Assembly (NCBI GenBank): GCA_963928055.1
Contig: CAWVDN010000001.1
Location: 62,001 to 126,000, forward strand
DNA: 64,000 bases
Source: Scatomonas sp963928055
GTDB taxonomy: Bacteria > Bacillota > Clostridia > Lachnospirales > Lachnospiraceae
Direction: 5' to 3'
Position 1 is the stretch's first letter, and each line of letters starts with the position of its first letter. Made by a program: the position numbers and the translations under genes. The notes under the pieces are model-generated. The model searched no databases. It saw nothing but the letters and a program-made list of their open reading frames with translations, and had not been told where the DNA came from. This document shows positions 1 to 7,965 of this stretch, piece after piece.

Positions 1-80
1 GACGGCTTTGGGAACTTAAGGAAGCGGCCGCGATTTGCCGCCGGCTGCGAAATCTGTGGGAAAGGAGAGGAGTGTATTGA
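1..80 (+). CDS. 3' end of an unidentified gene (partial, cut by window start)
   Basis: The third reading frame is open from the window edge to a TGA at 78-80 and encodes a charged, probably helical tail (about RLWELKEAAAICRRLRNLW then ERRGVY). The stop overlaps the TTG start of the kinase at 77 as TTGA, the usual sign of translational coupling, so the two genes are probably in one operon. The family cannot be told from 25 residues. Another frame stays open to 120 and contains three cysteines, but it would need a 44-base overlap and is less likely. Confidence 0.5.
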   Translation, partial: RLWELKEAAAICRRLRNLWERRGVY

Positions 81-1867
81 GCAGGCGAAAACCCATGCGG
101 CTGTACCTGCTGCTGTTTGAAAGGGTATTTATCGTATCTCTGGCGATCATACTGGCGGCCTGTGTGGTGGTCATATCCCTTTTTTTTCAATATCTTTTGG
201 ACGATATCGGGAAAACCCGGGTGGATCTCCTGCGGCAGATCATTAATACCAACGAGACGGTAAAAAATGTCACCACGGTTGTCACCGACGACTTTCACAC
301 GGCTTACGCGGAAGGTATCGACCAGGGAAAAACTCCGGAGGAGGCTGTGGCGGATCCGTTGCGGGACGCGAGAGTGGAACTTCAGCGGTTCGGGATGCAT
401 TCGGCCATAGACGTTGTCTGGGAAAACGGACGAAATTATTCCATGGAGGAGCAGGATCCCACCCTCACCCACTCCTTCTGGTTTTTGAGCCTTTTAAACG
501 GTTCCAGCGATCGGACCTGGAACATGCGGTTCCCCGAGGCGGAGGACACAGACACCTTTGTCCTCTCTTACGGGCGGGGCCTCCAAAACGCGGAGGGAGA
601 CATTGTGGGCGCGGTCATCTGCAACACCGCCCATGAGATGGTCTACCGCAATTATTCGAGTCTTTTGCGGGAGGGAAACCAGATTTTCATTCTGGACGAA
701 AACGGCATCGTCGTCAGTCATTCAAATCCCGCCCTTATCGGTTTTACCCTTTATCACATGGGCAGCATCGAGAGCGCTGTTAAGAAGAACGACTATAGTA
801 TCCGCAGCCTTAGGGGAGATCTGACCATTGTTTCCAGCTATACCAATGACCAGTCGGGATGGACCATTGTGGAAGAACTGAAAGTGCAGAATATCGTCCG
901 TTTTTACAGAAGAATCCTGATGTTCGGCCTTCTGACGGTGCTGGGCGGGATTCTGCTGGCGGCGGGTATCAGCTTTTTAGCGGCGCGGCATATCACAAAG
1001 CCGCTGACCAGGCTGTCTCAGGAGATGCTGGAATTCGGCAAGGACGACAATTTTTCTCCTATGCCTGTACAAAACCAGTATTTTGAGATCCATGCCCTGA
1101 GCCTTTCCTACAACAAGATGACCCGGCACGTTCTGCGGCTGATCGAAAACATTAAAAAGCAGGAGGCGGAGCGCCGCAACCTGGAATTTGACTTTTTACA
1201 GGCGCAGATCAATCCGCATTTTCTTCACAACACCCTGTTGAACATCAAAAGCCTGGTGGTCATGAAAAAATACGACCAGTCGGTCAGGATGCTGGACGCG
1301 TTTTTGAAGCTTCTGAAAATGCCTGTAACCACGGATTCCGACAGGCATACCCTGGGGGAGGAAATTGATCATCTCCGCCATTACATTGATCTGATGAGTT
1401 TCCGGTACGGAAATAACTTCGTCTTTGAGACGCAGGCGGAAGAGTGTCTTTTAAGCGGGCATGTCCCGCAGTTCATTTTGCAGCCGGTGGTGGAAAACGC
1501 TATTTTTCACGGTCTTGCCAACCGGGAGGATGGCGGGGAAATTACGGTGCGCGCTTTCCGGGCAGACGGGGAAATCCACATCGAAGTCCAGGATAACGGC
1601 GAAGGGATGAGTCCGGACGCGGTAGAAAAGCTCTGGGAACCCAACGAAAGCCGAAAATACCGCTTTAACCGAGTGGGGTTGAAAAATGTCCGCAGCCGGA
1701 TCCGATACGTGTTTGGCCCCGACTCGGATGTAGAAGTACGGAGCGAACAGGGGAAAGGCACGGTAGTCTGCATCCGCATCGGGGGAAAAAAGGGCCTCGC
1801 GGTCTTTCAAAAAGGGGCGCTGACCCCGGAAAAGGAGGAAGCTGACCATGAAAATCCTGATCGTTGA
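77..1867 (+). CDS. YesM-type membrane sensor histidine kinase
   Basis: This is the sensor of a two-component system. It has an N-terminal membrane helix (about residues 12-36), a large extracellular dCACHE-like sensing region, a second helix (about 285-305), a HAMP linker starting ARHITKPLTRL, a His_kinase domain with the phospho-accepting histidine in QINPHFLHNTL, and a C-terminal HATPase with an N-box (VVENAIFHG) and a DNGEGM G-box. This architecture defines the YesM/LytS-like class, which usually pairs with an AraC-type response regulator, exactly what follows. The TTG at 77 is preferred because AAAGGAGAGG lies 6-7 bases upstream and the codon overlaps the stop of the upstream frame; ATG 95 is the alternative. 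The gene overlaps the regulator by 20 bases. The linked importer and sulfatase suggest that the sensor detects their substrate or its product (inference). Confidence 0.92.
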   Translation: MSRRKPMRLYLLLFERVFIVSLAIILAACVVVISLFFQYLLDDIGKTRVDLLRQIINTNETVKNVTTVVTDDFHTAYAEGIDQGKTPEEAVADPLRDARVELQRFGMHSAIDVVWENGRNYSMEEQDPTLTHSFWFLSLLNGSSDRTWNMRFPEAEDTDTFVLSYGRGLQNAEGDIVGAVICNTAHEMVYRNYSSLLREGNQIFILDENGIVVSHSNPALIGFTLYHMGSIESAVKKNDYSIRSLRGDLTIVSSYTNDQSGWTIVEELKVQNIVRFYRRILMFGLLTVLGGILLAAGISFLAARHITKPLTRLSQEMLEFGKDDNFSPMPVQNQYFEIHALSLSYNKMTRHVLRLIENIKKQEAERRNLEFDFLQAQINPHFLHNTLLNIKSLVVMKKYDQSVRMLDAFLKLLKMPVTTDSDRHTLGEEIDHLRHYIDLMSFRYGNNFVFETQAEECLLSGHVPQFILQPVVENAIFHGLANREDGGEITVRAFRADGEIHIEVQDNGEGMSPDAVEKLWEPNESRKYRFNRVGLKNVRSRIRYVFGPDSDVEVRSEQGKGTVVCIRIGGKKGLAVFQKGALTPEKEEADHENPDR

Positions 1868-3314
1868 CGATGAAGCTCCTATTCGGGAGTATATTGCCTA
1901 TTGCATCCGGCAGGCGGGATCAGAGTTCGAACTCGCAGGATGTTTTTCCCGGGCCGGTAAAGTTCTCGACTACCTGAAAGACGGGGACGCGGACCTTTTG
2001 CTCTGCGACATTATCATGCCCGGAATGGACGGGCTGGAGCTGTTAAGTGAAGTGCGCAGGCGTTACCCCCAACTGGAAACCGTGGTTCTTACCTGCCACG
2101 ACGATTTTCAATATGCCCGCACCGCGCTCAAAGGCGGCTGTGCCGATTATCTGCTGAAAAGTGAATTGAGCCCTGAGACTATGAAACAGCTTCTCTTAAA
2201 AGTGGCGGACCGGAAGCGGCAGGGGGAGATGGACGGCAGGATCATCGGCTATATCGGGGCGGCGCAGTTTTTGCGTGAAATGATCGCGGATAAGAGGATC
2301 ACCCGGGTAGATCCGGAGGATCTGAGGCTACACGGGATCCATCCGGAACCGCAGTATTTTACCATGGTGTTTCCGTATGAAAACGGGCTGCTGAACCGGC
2401 TGGAATCGAACCTCCCCTCCTGGCTCAGCCATCCCACCATCTTTACTCTGGATAGAGGACGGGCGGTTTTGCTGGGGGGAACCCAGTTTTCAGGCGATGA
2501 ACTGGAAATCAGAAAACGGCTTCAAAAGTTCAAAGTTCTCTTGGAGGACCTCAGCGGCGGAAAGGTGGGGACAAGCGGGATCCACCACGACCCGGCATCC
2601 CTGAAACTGGCTTTTACCGAGGCTATTGCCGACGCGGACCAGCAGTTTTACGATAAAACTTTTATGCGGGACAATCTGTGCTGGGATCCGGATTCGCTGC
2701 GCCGGGAGCTGCTCTCCCTTCGGAACACTGCCATCACCGCCGTGGGAGAAAGGCATTTTCCCGCCTGCGCCGAAGCTATAAAAAATATTCTTTCGAGAGT
2801 ACAGGGCGGACAGATAGGAGTTTCCTTCCTAAAGGAGCTGTTGCTGGATACAAGTCGAGCGCTGCGTGAAATGGAGGAGGATTTTTCCCAGAATATCGCA
2901 AAGGCGGCAGATATGGACAGCCTTTGTAAAGAACTGGACCGGTTCAGCAAGGCGCTCATGGAGCGTATGCCCAAGTATTCGGAAAATATATCCGCGGCCC
3001 TTGCGTACATCCGCGCCCATTACGCGGAGGAGCTTTCTCTGCAGGACGTAGCGGGAGCGGTGTACCTCAACAACGAGTATTTCAGCAGACGGTTCAAAAA
3101 AGAGGTGGGAATGAACTTTTCCGAGTATCTGCTGCTTCTGCGGCTCAGGCGGGCGGTCCAACTGTTGAGAAATACCAATCTGCGGGTGGGTACCATCGCC
3201 GACCAGGTGGGAATACCCAACGTCAGTTACTTTTCGCTGGTCTTTAAAAAGCAGTACGGCGTTACCCCCAATGAGATGCGCTATCAGATCAAGGGTGAAA
3301 AGTCAATAGAATAG
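1848..3314 (+). CDS. YesN-type response regulator with AraC DNA-binding domain
   Basis: The N-terminal receiver has the acidic pair D7-D8, the phospho-acceptor D54 in CDIIMPGMDG, the switch Thr in VVLTCHDDF and the conserved Lys in YLLKSE. A middle region of about 230 residues is typical of YesN proteins. The C-terminus has two AraC helix-turn-helix motifs (LSLQDVAGAVYLNNEYFSRR and the region ending VSYFSLVFKKQYGVTPNEMR). The 488-residue length is normal for the family. Its 20-base overlap with the kinase gene implies coupled translation. It probably activates the transporter and sulfatase genes immediately downstream, possibly from the 115-140 base gap before the binding-protein gene. No convincing operator was recognised there. 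Confidence 0.93.
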   Translation: MKILIVDDEAPIREYIAYCIRQAGSEFELAGCFSRAGKVLDYLKDGDADLLLCDIIMPGMDGLELLSEVRRRYPQLETVVLTCHDDFQYARTALKGGCADYLLKSELSPETMKQLLLKVADRKRQGEMDGRIIGYIGAAQFLREMIADKRITRVDPEDLRLHGIHPEPQYFTMVFPYENGLLNRLESNLPSWLSHPTIFTLDRGRAVLLGGTQFSGDELEIRKRLQKFKVLLEDLSGGKVGTSGIHHDPASLKLAFTEAIADADQQFYDKTFMRDNLCWDPDSLRRELLSLRNTAITAVGERHFPACAEAIKNILSRVQGGQIGVSFLKELLLDTSRALREMEEDFSQNIAKAADMDSLCKELDRFSKALMERMPKYSENISAALAYIRAHYAEELSLQDVAGAVYLNNEYFSRRFKKEVGMNFSEYLLLLRLRRAVQLLRNTNLRVGTIADQVGIPNVSYFSLVFKKQYGVTPNEMRYQIKGEKSIE

Positions 3315-3453
3315 AAAATTACGTCAAAAAAATAATAGAATCAATGAGAAAAATAGTGCATAATGACGATAACAAAAGCCACTGAAGCAAAACAGAGGCC
3401 ATGGGAGAGAAAAGCCGGCAAACTTTCCTATGAAAGAAAGGATAGGTGAACGT

Positions 3454-4578
3454 ATGAAAAGCAATCTTCTGAAAAAACTGACGGGTTGTATCGTCGCATG
3501 TGCGTTGGTGGGAACTGCTCTGGTAGGATGCGGCGGAAACGGAAATGACAGCAGCAGCGCGGATGCAGCCGGAGACGGACAAAAGGTTTCCGGAGAATCT
3601 GCAAAATATGATACGTTAAATGTGGGCGTCATCGTTACCACCGTAGGAATCCCCGCCCAGTATGCCGAGGACATGGGATACTTTGACGAGGAGGGGCTGG
3701 ATGTGAACATTATTGTTTTCCCCACCGGAAACCCCCTCAATGAGGCTATTGCCGCAAAACAGATCGACATCGGCTGTTCAGGGTTCGCTTCTATTTACTC
3801 GCTGGCCAACGGCGACAGCAAATGGATCGCCGACATCAACACCACCGGAGGTATGGGGATCTACGCCCGGGCCGACAGCCCCATTGCGCAGCAGAAGGGG
3901 AACGTAGCGGACCACCCGGATATGCTGGGCAGCGCCGACACCCTTAAGGGAGCCAAGATCTTAGGGCCCCTTGGTACTTCCGCGCAGTTCGCAACCGAAG
4001 GATATATCAGCCAGTTCGGTTTGAGCGGAGAGGATGTAGAAGAAGTGCATATGGAATTTGCGCCCGCTTACCAGGCGTTCTTGGCCGGAGAGGGGGACCT
4101 GATTTCTTCCACCGTTCCCTTCACCTATGACGCGCCTGATCAGGGGCTTGTCCAGGTAGCTTCCTTTGAGGACGCCACCAACGTGGGACTGGTAGACGGA
4201 TGCTTCGCCCGGACCGAAGTGTTGGAAAACCGCCGGGAAGAAGTTGTGAAATTTCTGAAAGTCCTGGTCCGCGCCATGGATGAACTTGCCGGCGACGACC
4301 AGCTCCGTTTTGACTACTGTATGGAAAAATTCCATGAAAATGGTCAGGAATTCACGGATGAGAACATGAATCACGAGATCGAGGACCGCCTCTTTATCAC
4401 GAGCGAATGGCTCCAAAAGAGTGACTATATCTATGCCGAGTGCATGGAGCCGGTTTCACAGTTCCTGCTGGGCATCGGAAAACTCACGGAACAGAACCAG
4501 CCCAATGTTTCCAAAGCATTAGATCCGTCTCTGCTGGAAGAAGCCACCGGGCTTACGGTAACCATGCCTGCTGACTAA
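3454..4578 (+). CDS. SsuA/TauA/NMT1-like substrate-binding lipoprotein
   Basis: This is an extracytoplasmic binding protein of an ABC importer. The start at 3454 has AAAGGATAGGTG upstream; an earlier in-frame ATG at 3430 has no good site. The signal peptide ends in the lipobox LVGC, so the mature protein is lipid-anchored. A Ser/Asp/Gly-rich linker follows, then the fold opens with LNVGVIVTTVGIPAQYAEDMGYFDEEG, shown here only as the segment around residues 52-78, typical of the NMT1/SsuA/TauA group that binds sulfonates, sulfate esters, taurine or thiamin precursors. It is followed by two permeases and two ATPases of the matching families. The clustered cytoplasmic sulfatase favours an organosulfate ligand, but the ligand is not fixed by sequence. 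Confidence 0.88.
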   Translation: MKSNLLKKLTGCIVACALVGTALVGCGGNGNDSSSADAAGDGQKVSGESAKYDTLNVGVIVTTVGIPAQYAEDMGYFDEEGLDVNIIVFPTGNPLNEAIAAKQIDIGCSGFASIYSLANGDSKWIADINTTGGMGIYARADSPIAQQKGNVADHPDMLGSADTLKGAKILGPLGTSAQFATEGYISQFGLSGEDVEEVHMEFAPAYQAFLAGEGDLISSTVPFTYDAPDQGLVQVASFEDATNVGLVDGCFARTEVLENRREEVVKFLKVLVRAMDELAGDDQLRFDYCMEKFHENGQEFTDENMNHEIEDRLFITSEWLQKSDYIYAECMEPVSQFLLGIGKLTEQNQPNVSKALDPSLLEEATGLTVTMPAD

Positions 4579-4615
4579 GCTTTTTTACAATGCCGGCAAA
4601 AAACTCCTATGAAAA

Positions 4616-4663
4616 CTCCACACCAATATGCACCTCACAGAAGTGTTTGGTGTGGGGTTTTTT
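4616..4663 (+). terminator. Intrinsic terminator between binding protein and permease genes
   Basis: CCACACCAA (4618-4626) pairs with TTGGTGTGG (4647-4655), with a further CAC/GTG inner pairing, followed by a T6 run at 4658-4663. It sits inside the operon and would let the binding protein be made in excess over the membrane parts. Confidence 0.75.
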
Positions 4664-4754
4664 GTACAAAAAATCGGCAAAAGTCTCTGCTTAGGAGGTA
4701 AGATCAAGAAAAATCTTTTTGGCAGCCAAATCCAGAAAGGAAAGGGAAATCAAA

Positions 4755-5543
4755 ATGAAAAGAAGAAAAAAGCCCTTAAAATATACGCTCATATCCGTGG
4801 CTTCGGTCGTGGGGGTCCTGCTTTTATGGTGGCTTGCAACCGACGTATTTCACTGGGCGTCTCCCCAGACCCTTCCAAGCCCCGTTACTGTACTGAAAAC
4901 CTTTATCACAAAACTCACAGACCCCCGCCCGGACAACGGCACCATGTTTGAGCACATCGGGGCCAGCTTACAGGTGGCTCTGTCCGGCTACCTGATGGGA
5001 GTGATCATCGGAACACCTCTGGGCATCCTCATGGCCTGGTATAAACCGGTAGATCTGTTTGTCCGGCCGATTTTTGACCTGCTGCGTCCTATTCCCGGCA
5101 TCGCCTGGATCCCGCTGATGATCATCCTGTTCGGTATCGGACTGTTCAGCAAGGTAGTCGTGGTATTTTTAGCGGCCTTTGTGCCCTGTGTCCTAAATTC
5201 CTATACGGGCATCCGGCAGACGAAGGATGTTCACCTGTGGGTGGGGCAGACCTTTGGAGCCAGCAATTTCCAGATGCTGGTCCGTATTGCCATTCCCACC
5301 AGCCTGCCCATGATCATGACCGGTATCCGGGTCGCTCTGGGCGCCGCCTGGACCACCATCGTAGCGGCAGAGCTTCTGGCCTCCACCAAAGGCCTTGGCT
5401 TTATGATCCAACAGGCCAGAGGGATGTACCGGCCGGACGTTATCATCGCCGGTATGGTAGCCATCGGGGCCATCGGCGCGCTGCTGGGCTGGATCCTGTC
5501 TATCATTGAAAAGAAAGTGGTGAAAGGAGCGAGGGTAAAATGA
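4755..5543 (+). CDS. ABC importer permease, SsuC/TauC-like (first)
   Basis: This is an integral membrane subunit of about 262 residues with the six or so helices usual for BPD_transp_1 permeases of nitrate/sulfonate/taurine systems. The EAA-like cytoplasmic loop that contacts the ATPase is in the segment VGQTFGASNFQMLVRIAIP. ATG 4755 is chosen over the upstream TTG at 4719 because AAGGAAAGGG lies just before it and the N-terminus then starts with the usual basic MKRRKKPLK. The stop overlaps the next permease start as ATGA. The two permeases differ in sequence, so the translocation pore is probably a heterodimer. Confidence 0.9.
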   Translation: MKRRKKPLKYTLISVASVVGVLLLWWLATDVFHWASPQTLPSPVTVLKTFITKLTDPRPDNGTMFEHIGASLQVALSGYLMGVIIGTPLGILMAWYKPVDLFVRPIFDLLRPIPGIAWIPLMIILFGIGLFSKVVVVFLAAFVPCVLNSYTGIRQTKDVHLWVGQTFGASNFQMLVRIAIPTSLPMIMTGIRVALGAAWTTIVAAELLASTKGLGFMIQQARGMYRPDVIIAGMVAIGAIGALLGWILSIIEKKVVKGARVK

Positions 5544-6337
5544 GTGTGAACAACCGTTTTAAAAATGCGGCTAAATGGCAGAAAGCCGTATGCGCCGTCA
5601 TCTCGATCTTTGTGTTTCTGCTCATATGGCACATTGGCACCAATGGGACGGATCTGGGAAAAATCCTGCCCGGTCCCATCGAAGTCATTCGGAAATTTTT
5701 TCTGAGTTTTGTAGAACCTATCGGCACACAGACCATTTTGGGACACATTTTCTGGAGTCTCTCCCGGGTGCTGATCGGATTCCTCATCGCGGCGGTTTTA
5801 GGGATCGTTTTAGGGGTGACCATGGGTTGGTACCCTCTTGTGGAAGCTATTTTCAAACCGATCATCGAAATCATCCGCCCCATCCCGCCCATTGCCTGGA
5901 TCCCGCTGGCGATCCTGTGGTTTGGGTTGGGGGAGACCACCAAATATTTCCTGATTTTTTTAGCTGCCTTCTGCATTATTACCATCAATGCTTACGACGG
6001 CGCAAAATCTGTCGATCCGGTCTTAGTCGGAGCCGCTAAAATGCTGGGCGCAAACGACCGGCGGATTTTTACCTCCATCGTGCTGCCCGCCTCGGCCCCC
6101 TACATTTTCGCGGGGCTGCAGGTGGCGCTGGGGACCGCCTGGGCCACCGTGGTGGCAGCCGAGATGGTCCGCTCCTCGGAGGGAGTGGGCTGGACCATTA
6201 TTTCCGCTCAGGATTCCAACAACTCCCTGCAGATTTTAGTCGGCATCCTGGCAGTGGGCATCGTGGGATTCATCCTGGCCATTATTATGAGAACTTTGGA
6301 AGCGAGGGTATGTTCATGGAGAGAGAGAGGCAAGTAA
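5540..6337 (+). CDS. ABC importer permease, SsuC/TauC-like (second)
   Basis: This 265-residue permease of the same family as its neighbour has several hydrophobic helices and an EAA-type loop around VGAAKMLGANDRRIFTSIVLP. Its start overlaps the preceding stop by four bases, and its end overlaps the first ATPase gene by 28 bases, so these cistrons are tightly coupled. Family members normally form homodimers. The presence of two distinct permeases together with two distinct ATPases points to a fully heteromeric importer. Confidence 0.9.
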   Translation: MSVNNRFKNAAKWQKAVCAVISIFVFLLIWHIGTNGTDLGKILPGPIEVIRKFFLSFVEPIGTQTILGHIFWSLSRVLIGFLIAAVLGIVLGVTMGWYPLVEAIFKPIIEIIRPIPPIAWIPLAILWFGLGETTKYFLIFLAAFCIITINAYDGAKSVDPVLVGAAKMLGANDRRIFTSIVLPASAPYIFAGLQVALGTAWATVVAAEMVRSSEGVGWTIISAQDSNNSLQILVGILAVGIVGFILAIIMRTLEARVCSWRERGK

Positions 6338-7086
6338 AAGATATCATCGTCTGCGAGAACCTGCAAAAGAGTTTTGAAACCGAGCGGGGAACCGTGGACG
6401 TCATCGGAAACGTCAATCTGAGAATAGCCGAAAAGGAACTGGTGGTCCTGTTCGGGCCGGGCCAGTGCGGCAAGACAACGCTCATCAACTGCATGGCAGG
6501 TCTGGAAAAAGCCACTGCGGGGCAGGTGACAGTGGGCGGCAAAAAGGTAGAGGGTCCCGGCCCTGACCGGGGGGTCGTCTACCAGACCACGGCCCTCTTT
6601 CCCTGGCTCACCGTTATGGGAAATGTGGAATACGGCCCCAAAAGCCGGGGCGTTCCCAAAAAAGAGCGGCGGGAGCAGGCCATGCGCTACATCAAACTGG
6701 TAGGCCTGGAGGGGTTTGAAAACGTCCTGCCCGCCAAGCTCTCGGGAGGGATGCAGCAGCGTGTCGGCATCGCCAGGGCCTACTGCAACGAACCGGTGGT
6801 CCTGTTTATGGATGAACCCTTCGGACATCTGGACGCCCAGACCCGATATCTGATGCAGGAGGAGCTTATCCGGATCTGGGAGCAGGAAAAACGCACCGTT
6901 GTTTTTGTGACAAACAACATCGAGGAGGCGGTGTATCTGGCCGACCGCATTGTGGTCATGACCAACTGCCCTACTACGGTGAAGCAGGAATTTACCATTG
7001 ACCTGCCCCGTCCCCGCAACTATGTAGACCCCGAATTCCTGCGGCTGCGGGAGGAAATCTCCTCAGTGGTGGACAAGGCGCAGTAA
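6310..7086 (+). CDS. ABC importer ATPase with intact signature but no H-loop histidine
   Basis: This is an SsuB/TauB/NrtD-like nucleotide-binding subunit. Seen in the sequence are Walker A GPGQCGKTT, a Q-loop in YQTTALFPWLT, a canonical signature LSGGMQQR, Walker B VVLFMDEP with the catalytic Glu, and D-loop HLD. At the H-loop, where the family has His (VTHD), this protein reads VTNNIEEAV, codons GTG ACA AAC AAC, so the switch histidine is Asn. The start may be ATG 6310 or ATG 6316; a GAGGGT motif precedes both. Its partner ATPase has the reciprocal pattern, which puts both defects in the same composite ATP site (see findings). Confidence 0.9.
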   Translation: MFMERERQVKDIIVCENLQKSFETERGTVDVIGNVNLRIAEKELVVLFGPGQCGKTTLINCMAGLEKATAGQVTVGGKKVEGPGPDRGVVYQTTALFPWLTVMGNVEYGPKSRGVPKKERREQAMRYIKLVGLEGFENVLPAKLSGGMQQRVGIARAYCNEPVVLFMDEPFGHLDAQTRYLMQEELIRIWEQEKRTVVFVTNNIEEAVYLADRIVVMTNCPTTVKQEFTIDLPRPRNYVDPEFLRLREEISSVVDKAQ

Positions 7087-7098
7087 AGGAGGCGGACT

Positions 7099-7839
7099 AT
7101 GGACGAGATCAAGGTAAAAGTAAACCATATGACGAAGTGCTTCGGGGATCTGAAGGTTTTGGACGACATTTCCTTCGACGTAAAAAAAGGAGAGTTCCTC
7201 TGCATCGTCGGACCGACGGGCTGCGGAAAAACTACTTTTTTAAACTGCATCACGAAACTGTACACCCCTACATCCGGCGAAATTCTCGTAAACAATGAGC
7301 CGGTTAATTTGAAAAAACACAACATCGCCTATATTTTTCAGGAGTATTCCGCGATGCCCTGGCTGACGGTGGAGCAAAATGTGGCCTTCGGCCTTAACGT
7401 CAAGCACACCCCCAAGGACATCGTGAAAAAAGAGGTGGATGAAGTGCTGGAAACCGTGGGCCTCACCAGATACAAGGATTATTACCCGGTGGAACTGTCC
7501 ACCAGCATGATCCAAAGAGTCGTCATCGCCCGGGCCTTCGCCACCAAACCAGAACTGCTGTTAATGGACGAGCCATACGGCCAGTTGGATGTGGAACTGC
7601 GGTTCCGCCTGGAGGACGAACTGATCAGGCTATGGAAACAGACAGGCACCACGGTCCTTTTTATCACCCACAACATCGAGGAAGCGGTGTACCTGAGTGA
7701 AAACATCCTTGTCCTCACCAACAAGCCCACGACCATCAAGGAGCGGATCAAAAATCCGCTGCCCCGGCCCAGAGTCGTCACCGACCCGGAGTTTATCGAT
7801 CTGCGAAACCAGGTGACTGAACTCATCAAGTGGTGGTAA
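7099..7839 (+). CDS. ABC importer ATPase with degenerate signature but intact H-loop
   Basis: This is the second SsuB/TauB-like ATPase of the same operon, 246 residues, preceded by AAAGGAGG. Walker A is GPTGCGKTT, the Q-loop is in YIFQEYSAMPWLT, Walker B is LLLMDEP with the catalytic Glu, and the H-loop has its histidine (FITHNIEEAVYL). The ABC signature is LSTSMIQR instead of LSGGQQR or LSGGMQQR. A degenerate signature normally marks an ATP site that binds but does not hydrolyse well. Together with the preceding subunit it would form one competent and one degenerate site. Both ATPases end in similar RPR-containing tails, consistent with ancient duplication. Confidence 0.9.
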   Translation: MDEIKVKVNHMTKCFGDLKVLDDISFDVKKGEFLCIVGPTGCGKTTFLNCITKLYTPTSGEILVNNEPVNLKKHNIAYIFQEYSAMPWLTVEQNVAFGLNVKHTPKDIVKKEVDEVLETVGLTRYKDYYPVELSTSMIQRVVIARAFATKPELLLMDEPYGQLDVELRFRLEDELIRLWKQTGTTVLFITHNIEEAVYLSENILVLTNKPTTIKERIKNPLPRPRVVTDPEFIDLRNQVTELIKWW

Positions 7840-7857
7840 GTTTTGCTTTTCCCCTTT

Positions 7858-7887
7858 GGCGCGGACGGGTTTCTGCTTGCCCGCGCC
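7858..7887 (+). other. Hairpin in the ATPase-sulfatase gap
   Basis: GGCGCGG (7858-7864) can pair with CCGCGCC (7881-7887). No T-run follows, so this is not a convincing terminator; it could be an RNA processing or stabilising element between the transporter genes and the sulfatase. The remaining 126-base gap shows nothing else clear. Confidence 0.35.
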
Positions 7888-7965
7888 GGTTTCCAGATAT
7901 TTCTGATGGGAAAACACAAAAGAATGTTCCCTGAAAAAAATTGTAGTAGAAAGGTAGGATGATCC

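Noticed and set aside
2..120. Cys-rich 39-codon frame as the end of an iron-sulfur or radical-SAM protein
   Set aside because: It would overlap the kinase gene by 44 bases and competes with a frame ending in a clean TTGA overlap; three cysteines alone are not enough.
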